Under the pieces are notes generated by a model, which saw only the letters and a list, made by a program, of their open reading frames with translations, did not search any database and was not told the origin of the DNA. A DNA stretch of 64,000 nt from Pseudolabrys sp. (GTDB taxonomy: Bacteria > Pseudomonadota > Alphaproteobacteria > Rhizobiales > Xanthobacteraceae): the NCBI GenBank assembly GCA_017849615.1, contig JAFIGS010000018.1, positions 1-64,000 on the forward strand, in the 5' to 3' direction. The position numbers and the translations under genes are program-made. Below are positions 44,132 through 54,000 of the stretch, piece by piece (position 1 is the stretch's first letter; each line of letters starts with the position of its first letter).

Positions 44132-46599
44132 GCCACCGGCACGCGCCAGATATCCTCGGCATATTCGCGGATGGTGCGGTCGGAAGAGAACCAGCCCATG
44201 CGCGCCGTGTTGAGGATGCTCATGCGCCACCAATCCGGCGGCGAGTGCCACAGCCGGTCGATGGTTCGTTGTGCCTCCCAGTAAGCGTCGAAGTCGGCGG
44301 CGACCATGAAGCGGTCGTAGTCGCGCAGCGCCAGGACGAGCGGCGCATAGCGATCGCGATCGCCGAACAGGCCCGAGCCGAGGGCCTCGATGGCGGCGGC
44401 CAGGCGCGGGGATTCGGCGATGGCGACCTCGCCGCGAAAGTGCCGCTTCTGCCGCGCGGCCACCTCCTCGGCGGTGAGGCCGAATATCACCACATTGTCG
44501 CGGCCGACCTGTTCGCAGATCTCGATATTGGCGCCGTCCATGGTGCCGATGGTGATGGCGCCGTTGAGCGCCAGCTTCATGTTGCCGGTGCCGGACGCCT
44601 CGAGGCCCGCGGTCGATATCTGCTCGGACACGTCGGCGGCCGGGATGATCGCCTCGGCGAGGCTGGCGCTGTAGTTCGGCACGAACACGACCTTGAGCCG
44701 GTCGCCGATGGCGGGATCGTTGTTGACGGTCTGGGCGATGTCGTTCGTCAGCTTGATGATCAGCTTGGCGCGGTCGTAACTGGCGGCCGCCTTGCCGGCG
44801 AAGATCTTGACGCGCGGGACGTGCGCGCCGCCCGGATTGGCGCGCATCTCCTGATACAGCGCGATGGTTTCGACGAGGTTGAGGAGCTGGCGCTTGTATT
44901 CGTGAATGCGCTTGATTTGCACGTCGAACAAGGCACGCGGATCGACCGTCACGCCGGTGCGCGAGCGCAGCAAGGTGGCGAAAGCCGTCTTGTTGGCCAT
45001 GCGGGCATATTCATATCGCGCCATGAACTTGTTGTCGCCGGCGAGGGAGGCGATCTCGGTGAGGCGCGAGGGACGATCGAGCACGCTTTCCCCCAGCGTC
45101 TCGACCAGCAGCGACGTCAGATGCGGGTTGGCTTCGTAGAGCCAGCGGCGGAAGGTGATGCCGTTGGTCTTGTTGACGACGCGTGTTGCCGAGGTGCGGG
45201 CGAGATCGCCGAAGACATTGTCGCGCAGCAGCCGGGTGTGAAGCGCCGAGACGCCGTTGACGGTATGCGTGCCGATGAAAGCTAGGTTGGCCATGCGGAC
45301 GCGACGCTGATGATCTTCCTGCACCAGCGACACGCGCTCGACCAGTTGCGGATCGCCCAGCCCGCGGCTGTCCAGCTCACGCAGATGCAGCCAGTTGATG
45401 GCGTAGATGATCTGCAGGTGTCGCGGCAGCAGGCGGCCCATCAGATCGACCGGCCAAGTCTCCAGCGCCTCGGGCAACAAAGTGTGGTTGGTGTAGCTCA
45501 AGGTGGCGCGGGTGATGTGCCAAGCCTTGGTCCATTCGATCTCGTTCTCGTCGACCAGGATGCGCATCAGTTCGGCAACGGCGATGGCCGGATGCGTGTC
45601 GTTGAGCTGCACGGCGGCCTGATCGGCCAATGTGTCGAGCGTGCCGAATTCTTCCAGATGACGGCGGGTGAGATCCTGCAGCGTCGCCGAGGTGAAGAAG
45701 AATTCCTGCCGCAGCCGCAGTTCCTGGCCTGCCGCGGTGCCGTCATTGGGATAGAGCACCCGCGATATCGCTTCGGCTCTTGCGCGGGCGGCGGTGGCGC
45801 CGACGAGGTCGCCGCGATTGAAGGTCTCCAGATGGATCGGATCGGCGGCGCGGGCGGACCAGAGCCGCAGCGTGTTGGCGTGACGGCCACGCCAGCCGAC
45901 GATCGGCGTGTCGTAGGGCAGGGCGAAGACGATCTCGTCGGGATACCACATGGCGCGCGCGGTCGGTCCGGCCGGCCCGACATATTCCACGCGGCCGCCG
46001 AAGCCGACCGGGTAGCGCAGCTCGGGCCGCATGAACTCCCACGGATTGCCGGTGGCGAGCCAGTCCTCCGGCACCTCGTGCTGCCAGCCATCGATAATGC
46101 GCTGCTCGAACAGTCCGTTTTCATAGCGGATGCCGTAGCCGAAGGCCGGAATCTGCAAGGCCGACATGCTGTCGAGGAAGCAGGCGGCGAGTCGTCCCAA
46201 TCCGCCGTTCCCCAGCGCGGCGTCGGGCTCGCCGGTGCGCAGGCGATCGAGATCGACGCCGTATTCGGCAAGCGCGCGGCGCGCCGGCTCGACCAGACGC
46301 AAGTTGGTCAGCGCGTCGAACAGCAGCCGGCCGATCAGGAATTCGATGGAGAGATAATAGACGCGCTTCTTACGATGCGCCTTGGCGCCCTGACGCGATG
46401 CCATCCAGACATCGACGACGCGGTCGCGCACCGCCAGTGCGGCCGCGTGATACCAGTCTCTGTCGGTTGCCGTAGCGAAGCTCTTGCCGAGGCCGTAGAC
46501 CAGCTTCTCCTTGATCGCGGCGCTCAGCTCGGCTTCGGCCGGCGATGACGGCATCGGAATGGGAGCCAGTTTGGCCTGCTGCATCGAATCGTCCCGCAT
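44128..46599 (-). CDS. glgP: glycogen/maltodextrin phosphorylase
   Basis: An 823-residue GT35 enzyme of normal length. Marks: VYYLSIEFLIGRLL, AALGNGGLGRLAACFLDSMS, GIRYENGLFEQ, VVNKTNGITFRRWL, DVQIKRIHEYKRQLLN and the pyridoxal-phosphate lysine in EASGTGNMKLALNGA. It phosphorolyses alpha-1,4-glucan ends to glucose-1-phosphate. Leftward, facing malQ. An alternative start is 46584 (MQQAK). Confidence 0.96.
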   Translation of the reverse strand: MRDDSMQQAKLAPIPMPSSPAEAELSAAIKEKLVYGLGKSFATATDRDWYHAAALAVRDRVVDVWMASRQGAKAHRKKRVYYLSIEFLIGRLLFDALTNLRLVEPARRALAEYGVDLDRLRTGEPDAALGNGGLGRLAACFLDSMSALQIPAFGYGIRYENGLFEQRIIDGWQHEVPEDWLATGNPWEFMRPELRYPVGFGGRVEYVGPAGPTARAMWYPDEIVFALPYDTPIVGWRGRHANTLRLWSARAADPIHLETFNRGDLVGATAARARAEAISRVLYPNDGTAAGQELRLRQEFFFTSATLQDLTRRHLEEFGTLDTLADQAAVQLNDTHPAIAVAELMRILVDENEIEWTKAWHITRATLSYTNHTLLPEALETWPVDLMGRLLPRHLQIIYAINWLHLRELDSRGLGDPQLVERVSLVQEDHQRRVRMANLAFIGTHTVNGVSALHTRLLRDNVFGDLARTSATRVVNKTNGITFRRWLYEANPHLTSLLVETLGESVLDRPSRLTEIASLAGDNKFMARYEYARMANKTAFATLLRSRTGVTVDPRALFDVQIKRIHEYKRQLLNLVETIALYQEMRANPGGAHVPRVKIFAGKAAASYDRAKLIIKLTNDIAQTVNNDPAIGDRLKVVFVPNYSASLAEAIIPAADVSEQISTAGLEASGTGNMKLALNGAITIGTMDGANIEICEQVGRDNVVIFGLTAEEVAARQKRHFRGEVAIAESPRLAAAIEALGSGLFGDRDRYAPLVLALRDYDRFMVAADFDAYWEAQRTIDRLWHSPPDWWRMSILNTARMGWFSSDRTIREYAEDIWRVPVA

Positions 46600-46651
46600 T
46601 TCACAAGCGACACAGAAGAAAGTTCCGCTGTGTCATTTGAGTATACGCCTG

Positions 46652-46924
46652 TCATTGCGGCGAAAGAACTCGCAACATCATGGAACTTTCGTGGCGGGCT
46701 ACGGGCAGGTCATTCATCTGTGAATTGTCGCGGCGCGCCTCGAGCGAGCCGAAGGTGTCGGGCGCGTCGCCGTGAAAATATGCTTCGACATGCACGAGCG
46801 AACCGACATCGCTCGCGTTCTGCAGCGGGATGACCGCGAGCAGGTGGCCGTCGATCTCGACGAGCCGGGCTTCGTCGTGTCTACTCGGCGGCTTCGGCCA
46901 TCTCGTTGATGGCGGTCTCGGCAA
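46652..46924 (-). CDS. possible small protein, low support
   Basis: An open frame of 90 codons. The middle (ARLVEIDGHLLAVIPLQNAS, then VGSLVHVEAYFHGDAP) reads like a folded protein, but the first 14 codons lie inside the DUF892 gene on the same strand in another frame and no good ribosome-binding site was found. It may be a short gene starting downstream, or a chance open frame. Confidence 0.25.
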   Translation of the reverse strand: MPRPPSTRWPKPPSRHDEARLVEIDGHLLAVIPLQNASDVGSLVHVEAYFHGDAPDTFGSLEARRDNSQMNDLPVARHESSMMLRVLSPQ

Positions 46925-47381
46925 GGCCCGTCAGGGTCTTGTCGGTTTTTTCTTCCTCGGCAAGGGTCTGCTTGAGCAGCTTGGCGGCATCGGTCATGCC
47001 GAGTTTCTCGGCCCATGCGGCCAGCGTGCCGTAGCGCGAGATCTCGTAGTGCTCGACGGCCTGCGCCGCCGCGAGAAGGCCGGCATCGAGCGCGGGAGAG
47101 CCTTCGTACTTCTCCATGATCTCCTTGCCTTCCTCGATGATGCCCATGATGGCGTCGCAGGTCTTGCCCTGCGGCTTGGCGTCAATCGCGGCGAAAACCT
47201 GCTCGAGGCGCTCGACCTGACCTTCGGTTTCCGCTTCGTGCTTTTCGAAAGCGGCGCGCAGTTCGTCGCTCTGCGCGGCCTTCGCCATCTTCGGCAGCGC
47301 CACCAGAATCTTCTTCTCGGCGAAATATATGTCTTTCAGCGTGTCGTGAAAAAGCGTGTCGAGGGTTTTAACTTTTGACAT
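46881..47381 (-). CDS. ferritin-like DUF892 protein (YciE/YciF family)
   Basis: A 166-residue four-helix protein. It starts MSKVKTLDTLFHDTLKDIYF, a family signature, followed by AEKKILVALPKMAKAAQSDE, EQVFAAIDAKPQGKTCDAI, AAAQAVEHYEISRYGTLAAW and AEEEKTDKTLTGLAE. The conserved Glu and His residues could hold a di-iron centre. Family members are induced by general stress and osmotic stress. It neighbours KGG-repeat stress proteins on the other strand and may belong to the same stress response. Confidence 0.9.
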   Translation of the reverse strand: MSKVKTLDTLFHDTLKDIYFAEKKILVALPKMAKAAQSDELRAAFEKHEAETEGQVERLEQVFAAIDAKPQGKTCDAIMGIIEEGKEIMEKYEGSPALDAGLLAAAQAVEHYEISRYGTLAAWAEKLGMTDAAKLLKQTLAEEEKTDKTLTGLAETAINEMAEAAE

Positions 47382-47633
47382 GTTGCGTCTCCGCTTGAGG
47401 GATTATGCCTCCTAATCCAATTCCCTCGGCGCGGTTCCGTCATGAAACGCAGATGTTTCAATCGCGGCGTTCGTTCTCCGGTCCGTCGTTCGTTTCATGC
47501 GAATTTGTTTTGGCAGCATTGCTGCCGCTCTTCGTTAAATTTCGAAATGCCATGAACGGAATGCGGCGGCGCTTGTTGGCCCCGTGACGCTGCATGGGCA
47601 GCGCCTCCCTCAAATGACAGTGGAGATGTTCCA

Positions 47634-47843
47634 ATGGCAAACGAACAACGTGGTGGTTCCGGCAATTTCGCCAACGATCCGCAGCGCGCGTCCGAGGCGG
47701 GCAAGAAGGGTGGCGAACACAGCCACGGTGGCCAGCAGTCGCAGACCGGCGGTTCGTCGAAGCAGCAGGGCGGTTCGGGTAACTTCGCCAACGACCCGCA
47801 GCGCGCATCCGAAGCCGGCCGCAAGGGCGGGCAGCAAAAGTAG
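47634..47843 (+). CDS. general stress protein with KGG repeats (YciG/Con-10-like)
   Basis: A 69-residue hydrophilic protein. Two copies of the KGG motif are present: GGSGNFANDPQRASEAGKKG near residues 7-26 and again GGSGNFANDPQRASEAGRKG near 46-65. The spacer is Gly/Gln/Ser-rich. Proteins of this family are linked to stress or desiccation and are intrinsically disordered. Divergent from the DUF892 gene. Confidence 0.92.
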   Translation: MANEQRGGSGNFANDPQRASEAGKKGGEHSHGGQQSQTGGSSKQQGGSGNFANDPQRASEAGRKGGQQK

Positions 47844-47848
47844 CGCGT

Positions 47849-47880
47849 CACGGGAGCCTCGGCCGCAAGGCCGGGGCTCC
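47849..47880 (+). terminator. hairpin after the KGG gene
   Basis: A GAGCC-CGGCC stem with GGCCG-GGCTC around a GCAA loop, with one bulge on each side. There is no clear T run, so its role as a terminator is uncertain. Confidence 0.35.
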
Positions 47881-47901
47881 AAAACGATGAGGACTGTCAG
47901 A

Positions 47902-48060
47902 ATGACGACCAGGCAGCAGGACAGGAATATCGAAACCGGCCAGCAGGCCACCCATGAACCGTGGAAGCACCCGGGTCAGGCCTCGCAGGACACCTCGCCC
48001 AAGGTACCGGACAAGAAGGACCGCGATCAGACTTTCGATCAGGCCAGTCGGACCAGCTAG
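47902..48060 (+). CDS. small hydrophilic protein of unknown function
   Basis: A 52-residue polar protein starting MTTRQQDRNIETGQQATHEP. It is rich in Gln, Asp, Lys and Pro, with no signal or membrane segment. An AGGA lies 8 bases upstream of the start; an ATG at 47887 in the same frame is possible. It lies 58 bases after the KGG gene and resembles it in composition, so it may also be a disordered stress protein. Confidence 0.55.
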   Translation: MTTRQQDRNIETGQQATHEPWKHPGQASQDTSPKVPDKKDRDQTFDQASRTS

Positions 48061-48240
48061 GTTTCGTGGCGCTCGGCCGCAGCCGGGCGGCCGGGACAGA
48101 GGCTCGGACCCTGTTCGGGAATGCCTTGGTGCCTGGAGGGGTGCTCGGACGAAAATTGTTGTTTCTCAATTGGTTGACGAACGTTGCGCGCCGTTTTGGT
48201 TGACAGCGCATCGGCAATACGGTTGATGCTGCCCACCAGC

Positions 48241-48314
48241 GCGGGTGTAGCTCAATGGTAGAGCAGCAGCCTTCCAAGCTGAATACGAGGGTTCGATTCC
48301 CTTCACCCGCTCCA
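48241..48314 (+). tRNA. tRNA-Gly (anticodon UCC)
   Basis: GCGGGTG opens and CACCCGC-T-CCA closes the cloverleaf. The D-arm is GCTCAATGGTAGAGC, the anticodon loop CTTCCAA, and the T-arm is AGGGTTCGATTCCCT. CCA is encoded. Confidence 0.95.
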
Positions 48315-48487
48315 GTCTCCCTTTACTCCCTCAGCAGCTCCGATCCCCGCAAAACCGGCCCGAAAGCGCCGGTCTGCCCGGATTTCGCCCGGATCGGGGC
48401 GCCTCTTAAGGCCTTGCAAAGCCGCGCACTATCATGCATGAAGTCGCGGCGGCGGACCCTTCTATGGTCCGCCGCTTCCGCTTCCGG

Positions 48488-48563
48488 AGGGGTGTAGCTC
48501 AGCTGGTAGAGCACCGGTCTCCAAAACCGGGGGTCGCGGGTTCGAACCCTGCCGCCCCTGCCA
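48488..48563 (+). tRNA. tRNA-Trp (anticodon CCA)
   Basis: AGGGGTG opens and CGCCCCT-G-CCA closes the cloverleaf. D-arm GCTCAGCTGGTAGAGC, anticodon loop TCTCCAAAA, T-arm GCGGGTTCGAACCCTGC. CCA is encoded. Confidence 0.95.
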
Positions 48564-48766
48564 AGGCGGCCCGGCTTATTCTGGCCATTTCGGCCAGACG
48601 ACGGCCGGACGCCCGCAGGTCCGGACGGAACGGCTTTTGAGCGATGGACTAGGCGGCTGCATTTGGAGCGACTGCATGGGGCGGCAACTTCGCTCCCGCG
48701 TCACTAGATACTCGGGCGCCCCTGCCCGGAGCAGGCCGTCGCGATTTGATGTTAGGATTGGATTGA

Positions 48767-48961
48767 ATGGCAACGTCTCCGTTCAAGTTTCTTCAGGAAG
48801 TGCGTGAGGAAACGCGCAAGGTCACCTGGCCTTCGCGCAAGGAAACCATGATCACGACGGCGATGGTGTTCGTCATGGTCCTGATTGCCTCGATCTTCTT
48901 TCTGGTCGCCGATCAGGTGATCCGGCTTGCCGTGAGCTTCGTGCTCGGGCTTGGCGGTTGA
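48767..48961 (+). CDS. secE: preprotein translocase subunit SecE
   Basis: A 64-residue single-helix protein. The amphipathic cytoplasmic helix FLQEVREETRKVTWPSRKET is diagnostic, followed by one membrane span (about 30-60). It stabilises SecY in the protein-export channel. It lies between tRNA-Trp and nusG, the usual order. Confidence 0.97.
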   Translation: MATSPFKFLQEVREETRKVTWPSRKETMITTAMVFVMVLIASIFFLVADQVIRLAVSFVLGLGG

Positions 48962-48994
48962 TCCGGCGCCCGACAGCTGAAAGCCACTGAAGCG

Positions 48995-49555
48995 ATGACC
49001 GACACCGCCACTACCACGAGCACCCGGCCCAAGCGCTGGTATATCGTGCATGCCTATTCGAACTTCGAGAAGAAGGTCGCGGAGTCGATCCGCGAGCAGG
49101 CGAAGCAGCGCGGCCTCGAAGACTTCGTCGACGAGGTTCTGGTGCCGACCGAAACCGTCACCGAGGTTCGCCGCGGCCGCAAGGTCAATTCGGAGCGCAA
49201 GTTCTATCCCGGCTACGTGCTGGTGAAGATGGCGCTGACCGACGAAATCTTCCATCTCATCAAGAACACGCCGAAGGTCACCGGCTTCCTCGGCGCCGAC
49301 AACAAGCCAATGCCGATCTCGGACGCCGAAGCCTCGCGCCTCATTCAGCAGGTGCAGGAAGGCATCGAGCGGCCCAAGCCCTCGGTCACCTTCGAGGTCG
49401 GCGAGAACGTCCGTGTCTCGGACGGCCCGTTCGCGTCGTTCAACGGCGTGGTCGAGGAAGTCGACGAAGGGCGTTCGCGCGTCAAGGTCGCGGTGTCGAT
49501 CTTCGGCCGCGCCACGCCGGTCGAACTGGAATTCGGTCAGGTCGAAAAGGTCTGA
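48995..49555 (+). CDS. nusG: transcription termination/antitermination factor NusG
   Basis: A 186-residue NusG. The NGN domain starts KRWYIVHAYSNFEKKVAESI and continues through RKFYPGYVLVKMALTDEIFH. The KOW domain starts at about 130 (FEVGENVRVSDGPFASFNGV). NusG binds RNA polymerase and couples it to Rho or the ribosome. It is 33 bases downstream of secE. Confidence 0.97.
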   Translation: MTDTATTTSTRPKRWYIVHAYSNFEKKVAESIREQAKQRGLEDFVDEVLVPTETVTEVRRGRKVNSERKFYPGYVLVKMALTDEIFHLIKNTPKVTGFLGADNKPMPISDAEASRLIQQVQEGIERPKPSVTFEVGENVRVSDGPFASFNGVVEEVDEGRSRVKVAVSIFGRATPVELEFGQVEKV

Positions 49556-49562
49556 TCGTCGC

Positions 49563-49611
49563 GCGCATGATCCCGAAAAGTGGCTACCGGTTTTCGGATC
49601 AGATCATGCGC
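49563..49611. repeat. dispersed palindromic repeat, copy 2
   Basis: Same palindrome as 10252-10299, differing in a few central bases and by one base in length. It lies between nusG and rplK and could fold into a long hairpin in the transcript. Confidence 0.9.
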
Positions 49612-49713
49612 AGATAGAAGACTTCAGGCCGTGAAGCGGTTTGAAGAATGAAGCGTGGGAGGTGAGGCGGCCTGGCCGGCTGTCAAAATCCGCACCACTA
49701 ACGGAGTAGAAAG

Positions 49714-50142
49714 ATGGCCAAGAAAGTAACTGGATTCCTCAAACTGCAAGTGCCTGCCGGCGCTGCCAACCCGTCGCCGCCGATCGGCCCGGCGCTCGGT
49801 CAGCGCGGCCTCAACATCATGGAGTTCTGCAAGGCGTTCAACGCGCAGACCCAGAAGATGGAAAAGAACATGCCGATCCCGGTCGTCATTACGACCTACC
49901 AGGATCGCTCGTTCACCTTCGAACTGAAGACCCCGCCGGTGTCCTACTTCCTCAAGAAGGCGGCCAAGATTGAAACGGCGTCGAAGAATCCCGGCCGCGA
50001 TTTCGTCGGTTCGGTGACCAAGGCGCAGGTCAAGGAAATCGCCGAACAGAAGATGAAGGACCTCAACGCCAACGACATCGAAGCAGCGATGAAAATGATC
50101 GAAGGCTCGGCCCGTTCGATGGGCCTCAAGGTGGCGGAGTAA
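49714..50142 (+). CDS. rplK: 50S ribosomal protein L11
   Basis: A 142-residue L11 of normal length. Marks: [57 protein letters not shown] and the C-terminal [20 protein letters not shown]. It binds the GTPase-associated centre of 23S rRNA. The ATG has CGGAGTAGAAAG upstream. Confidence 0.98.
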   Translation: MAKKVTGFLKLQVPAGAANPSPPIGPALGQRGLNIMEFCKAFNAQTQKMEKNMPIPVVITTYQDRSFTFELKTPPVSYFLKKAAKIETASKNPGRDFVGSVTKAQVKEIAEQKMKDLNANDIEAAMKMIEGSARSMGLKVAE

Positions 50143-50147
50143 GGGTC

Positions 50148-50843
<696 letters not shown>

Positions 50844-50867
50844 GCTTCGCGCATTTGCGACAAATCC

Positions 50868-50897
50868 AAAGCCCGGGCCGCAAGGTCCGGGCTTTTT
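50868..50897 (+). terminator. Rho-independent terminator after rplA
   Basis: AAAGCCCGGGCC, GCAA loop and GGTCCGGGCTTTTT give a stem with one G-T pair and a T run, then more T-rich sequence. It separates the L11-L1 unit from the accessory genes that follow. Confidence 0.9.
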
Positions 50898-51069
50898 GTT
50901 TTGTCTTCTGATTTTCTTCTGAATTCGTATCAAAACGCTGTTTCAACTCGGGAATTTCATCAAAAAAGGTGCGCGGATTGCCGCGCCCGCGGTTTGACGA
51001 TTGCGAGCCGCATGGCAAGGTTGCATAAATTTGGCATAACGAGCGGCGGGCAAAAGGCCGGCCGCCTTG

Positions 51070-54000
51070 ATGCGGCGGGACGGTGGAGTGCGGGGGCAGT
51101 CACGAGTTCGGCGGGCGCATGAGCGCGGCGCTTTCGCGCCGGGCGTGCGCACGACGCTTCTGGTGTCCGCTGCGTTCGTGCTTGCCGCGTTTCCAGCCGC
51201 GGCGCGGACCGCACAGACCTGGAATGGCAGCGCCAGCACGGACTGGTTCGACGGCGCCAACTGGGACAGCACGACGGCACCGGTGGCCGGCGACAGTGCC
51301 ACGCTCGATACCGTCACGCCCAATGCCACCGTCATCAACGGAGGCCCCGCGGTCGATCTCGACGGTCTAAATGTCGGTTTCAACGCCACAGGCCACCTCA
51401 CCATCAACAACGGTGCCAACGTCACCGTCACCAACAACCTAGCCGTCATCGGCGGCGACATGGCCGGCGTCGCCACCACCGCCAACGGCACGGTGATCCT
51501 CGACGGCGCCGGCACGACGTTTACCGTCACCGGCACACCGAGCACAGGCGGCATGATCGTCGTTGGCGCCAGCGGCACCGGCGCATTCACCGTGCAGAAC
51601 GGCGCACAGGCCAGCACGGTCGATAGTTATATCGGCCATCTGCAAGGCGCGAGCGGCACCGTCACCGTGGACAACGGCACGTGGAACAACGGCCGGGACA
51701 TGTTTGTCGGCAATTTTGGCACTGGCGTCTTCAACCTGCTCAACGGCGGTACGGTGAATGTCACTCGCGATACCGTTCTCGGCGCCAACACGTCGGGGAA
51801 CGGCACCATCAACATTTCCGGTGCGACGTCGGTCTGGACCACGACGCGCTACACGATCCTCGGCGGCAATGTGACGACGCCCGGCGTTGGCGGTGCCGCT
51901 GCGCTCAACGTATCGAACGGCGGCACATACAACGCGAACGGCGATATGCTCGTCGGGCTTGTCGGGTCCGGCGCGATCAACATCGCCAGTGGTGGTCAGG
52001 TCAACAGCAGCAGCGGTATTACCTATCTCGGCTACAGTGCCGGTTCGAGCGCCACGGTGGTCATCGACGGCGCTACGTCGGCCTGGAACGACACCGGCTC
52101 CGGGATGGTGATCGGCGGCAACGACGGCTCGACGGCCGGCGGCAATGCGACGGTGACGGTGCGCAACGGCGGTAGGTTCAACACGACCGACGTTTTGCTC
52201 GGCAACGACCGCACACATACGAGCCAGGGTACGGTGACGGTCACCGGCCTGGGGTCCACCTGGAACGCCAGCAGCGTGTTCGTCGGCTGGGACAGCAGAG
52301 GTACGATCAACATCCTCGACCGCGCCACCTTTGCGCTGAGCGGCAATCTTTCGATCGGCACCTGCGATTGCTCGTTCGGCACCGTGAATGTCAGCGGCGG
52401 ATCGACGGTGACTATTGGCGGCAACTGGACCATCGGCGAGGCGTCCGACGGCAGCGGCATCATGACTGTCGCCGGCAGCGGCACGTCGGTCACCGCGACG
52501 GGCGACCTCCGGGCCGGCAGTCTTGGCACCGGCACGTTGAACCTGCAGGATGGCGCCTCGGTGACTGCGGCGAACGCCTATGTCGGCTTCGGCACCGGGT
52601 CGAACGGTAGGCTCAGTATCGCCAGCGCGGCGACAGTGACGGCCGGCATCGTGAACATCGGCCGTGATGTCCGTTCGAACGGCATCGTCAACGTTTCGGG
52701 CGGCGGTTCGATTTTGACCGCCACCGGCGACCTGACGGTCGGCGATAGCGGCACTGGCGTCTTGAACGTGCAGAGCGGCGGCGCTGTCGCGGCGACGAAC
52801 GCCATCATCGGGAGCAATGCCGGCGCAAACGGTGCCGTGAGTGTCGTGGGTGCGGGATCGACGATGACGCTCGGTGGCGCGCTTATCGTCGGCGCCGGTG
52901 GTCTCGGTACGGGGGCGCTCACGATCTCCGATGGCGGCGTCGTCAACGTTACCGGCAACACGTTGAACGGCGATCGCATCACGGTCGGCGCCGGCAGCCT
53001 GCTCAACGCCGGCAATTATTCCGCAACAGGCGGCGTGACGACCAGTCTTGGCCTGCGCAGTTCATCCGCCGGTCAGATCGATGCCGCCGGCGGCGTCGCG
53101 GCTCTGGCCGGCACGCTGGTCGTCACGGGCCATAACAGCGTGCGCACGACCTATACGCTGGTGCGCAGCGGCAATCTCGGCGGTTCGACGTTCGACGCCG
53201 TCGTCTATGAGGCGTCGCTGCGCAATCCGGTGCTCACCTATACGGCCGGCGACGTGCTGCTGACCGTCGACGCCTACCGGCTCGCCGCATCGTTGCCATC
53301 GAACGCGACCGAAAACCAGCGGGCCGTCGCGCAAGCGTTGGACAATGTGGTGGCGGGCGGCACGGCATTGTCGGGCGGCCTCGACTACGTGTTCAACCTC
53401 ACCGGAGATACGCTGCTGGGCGCGTTGACGCAGCTTTCCGGCGAGATCGGGACCGGGCCGCAGCATGCCGCCTTCACCGCCTCGAACCAGTTCATGAACC
53501 TGATGTTCGATCAGGGCGGCAGCGCGCCGGGGGGCGGTGGCGGTGCGATCGGCTACGCGGCCGAGACGATGATCGATCCGCGCGCGGCCGAGGCCTACGC
53601 TGCGGTGACGCCGCGCGATCGCCGTGCGTCAGACTTCATGGCGCGATGGGGCGTGTGGGCGTCGGGTTACGGCGGTTCCGCGACCGTGAAAGGCGACAGC
53701 GGCACCGGTTCGGGCGACGCGACGAGCCGCGTTTACGGACTGGCGGCCGGTGCCGATTACAGATTCACGCCGGACACGGTTGCAGGTTTTACGCTCGGCG
53801 GGGCCGGGACGAATTTCGGCGCCGGCGGCGGCAGCGGACGCGCCGACATTTTCCAGGCCGGCCTCTATGGGCGGCATCGCGCCGGCGCGGCCTACATCGC
53901 GGCGGCGCTGGCCTATGGCTGGCATCAGGTCACCACTGAGCGCACGGTCACCGCGTTCGGCACCGATAGGCTTGAAGCGGGGCTCAACGCGCAGACATTC

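Noticed and set aside
47382-47633. EcfG (general stress sigma) promoter for DUF892/KGG genes
   Set aside because: GGAAC occurs on the minus strand, but the matching GTT-containing -10 element at the right spacing was not found with confidence.
47584-47843. Two near-identical KGG units read as possible CRISPR repeats
   Set aside because: The repeats lie in a coding frame, number only two and are separated by coding sequence.
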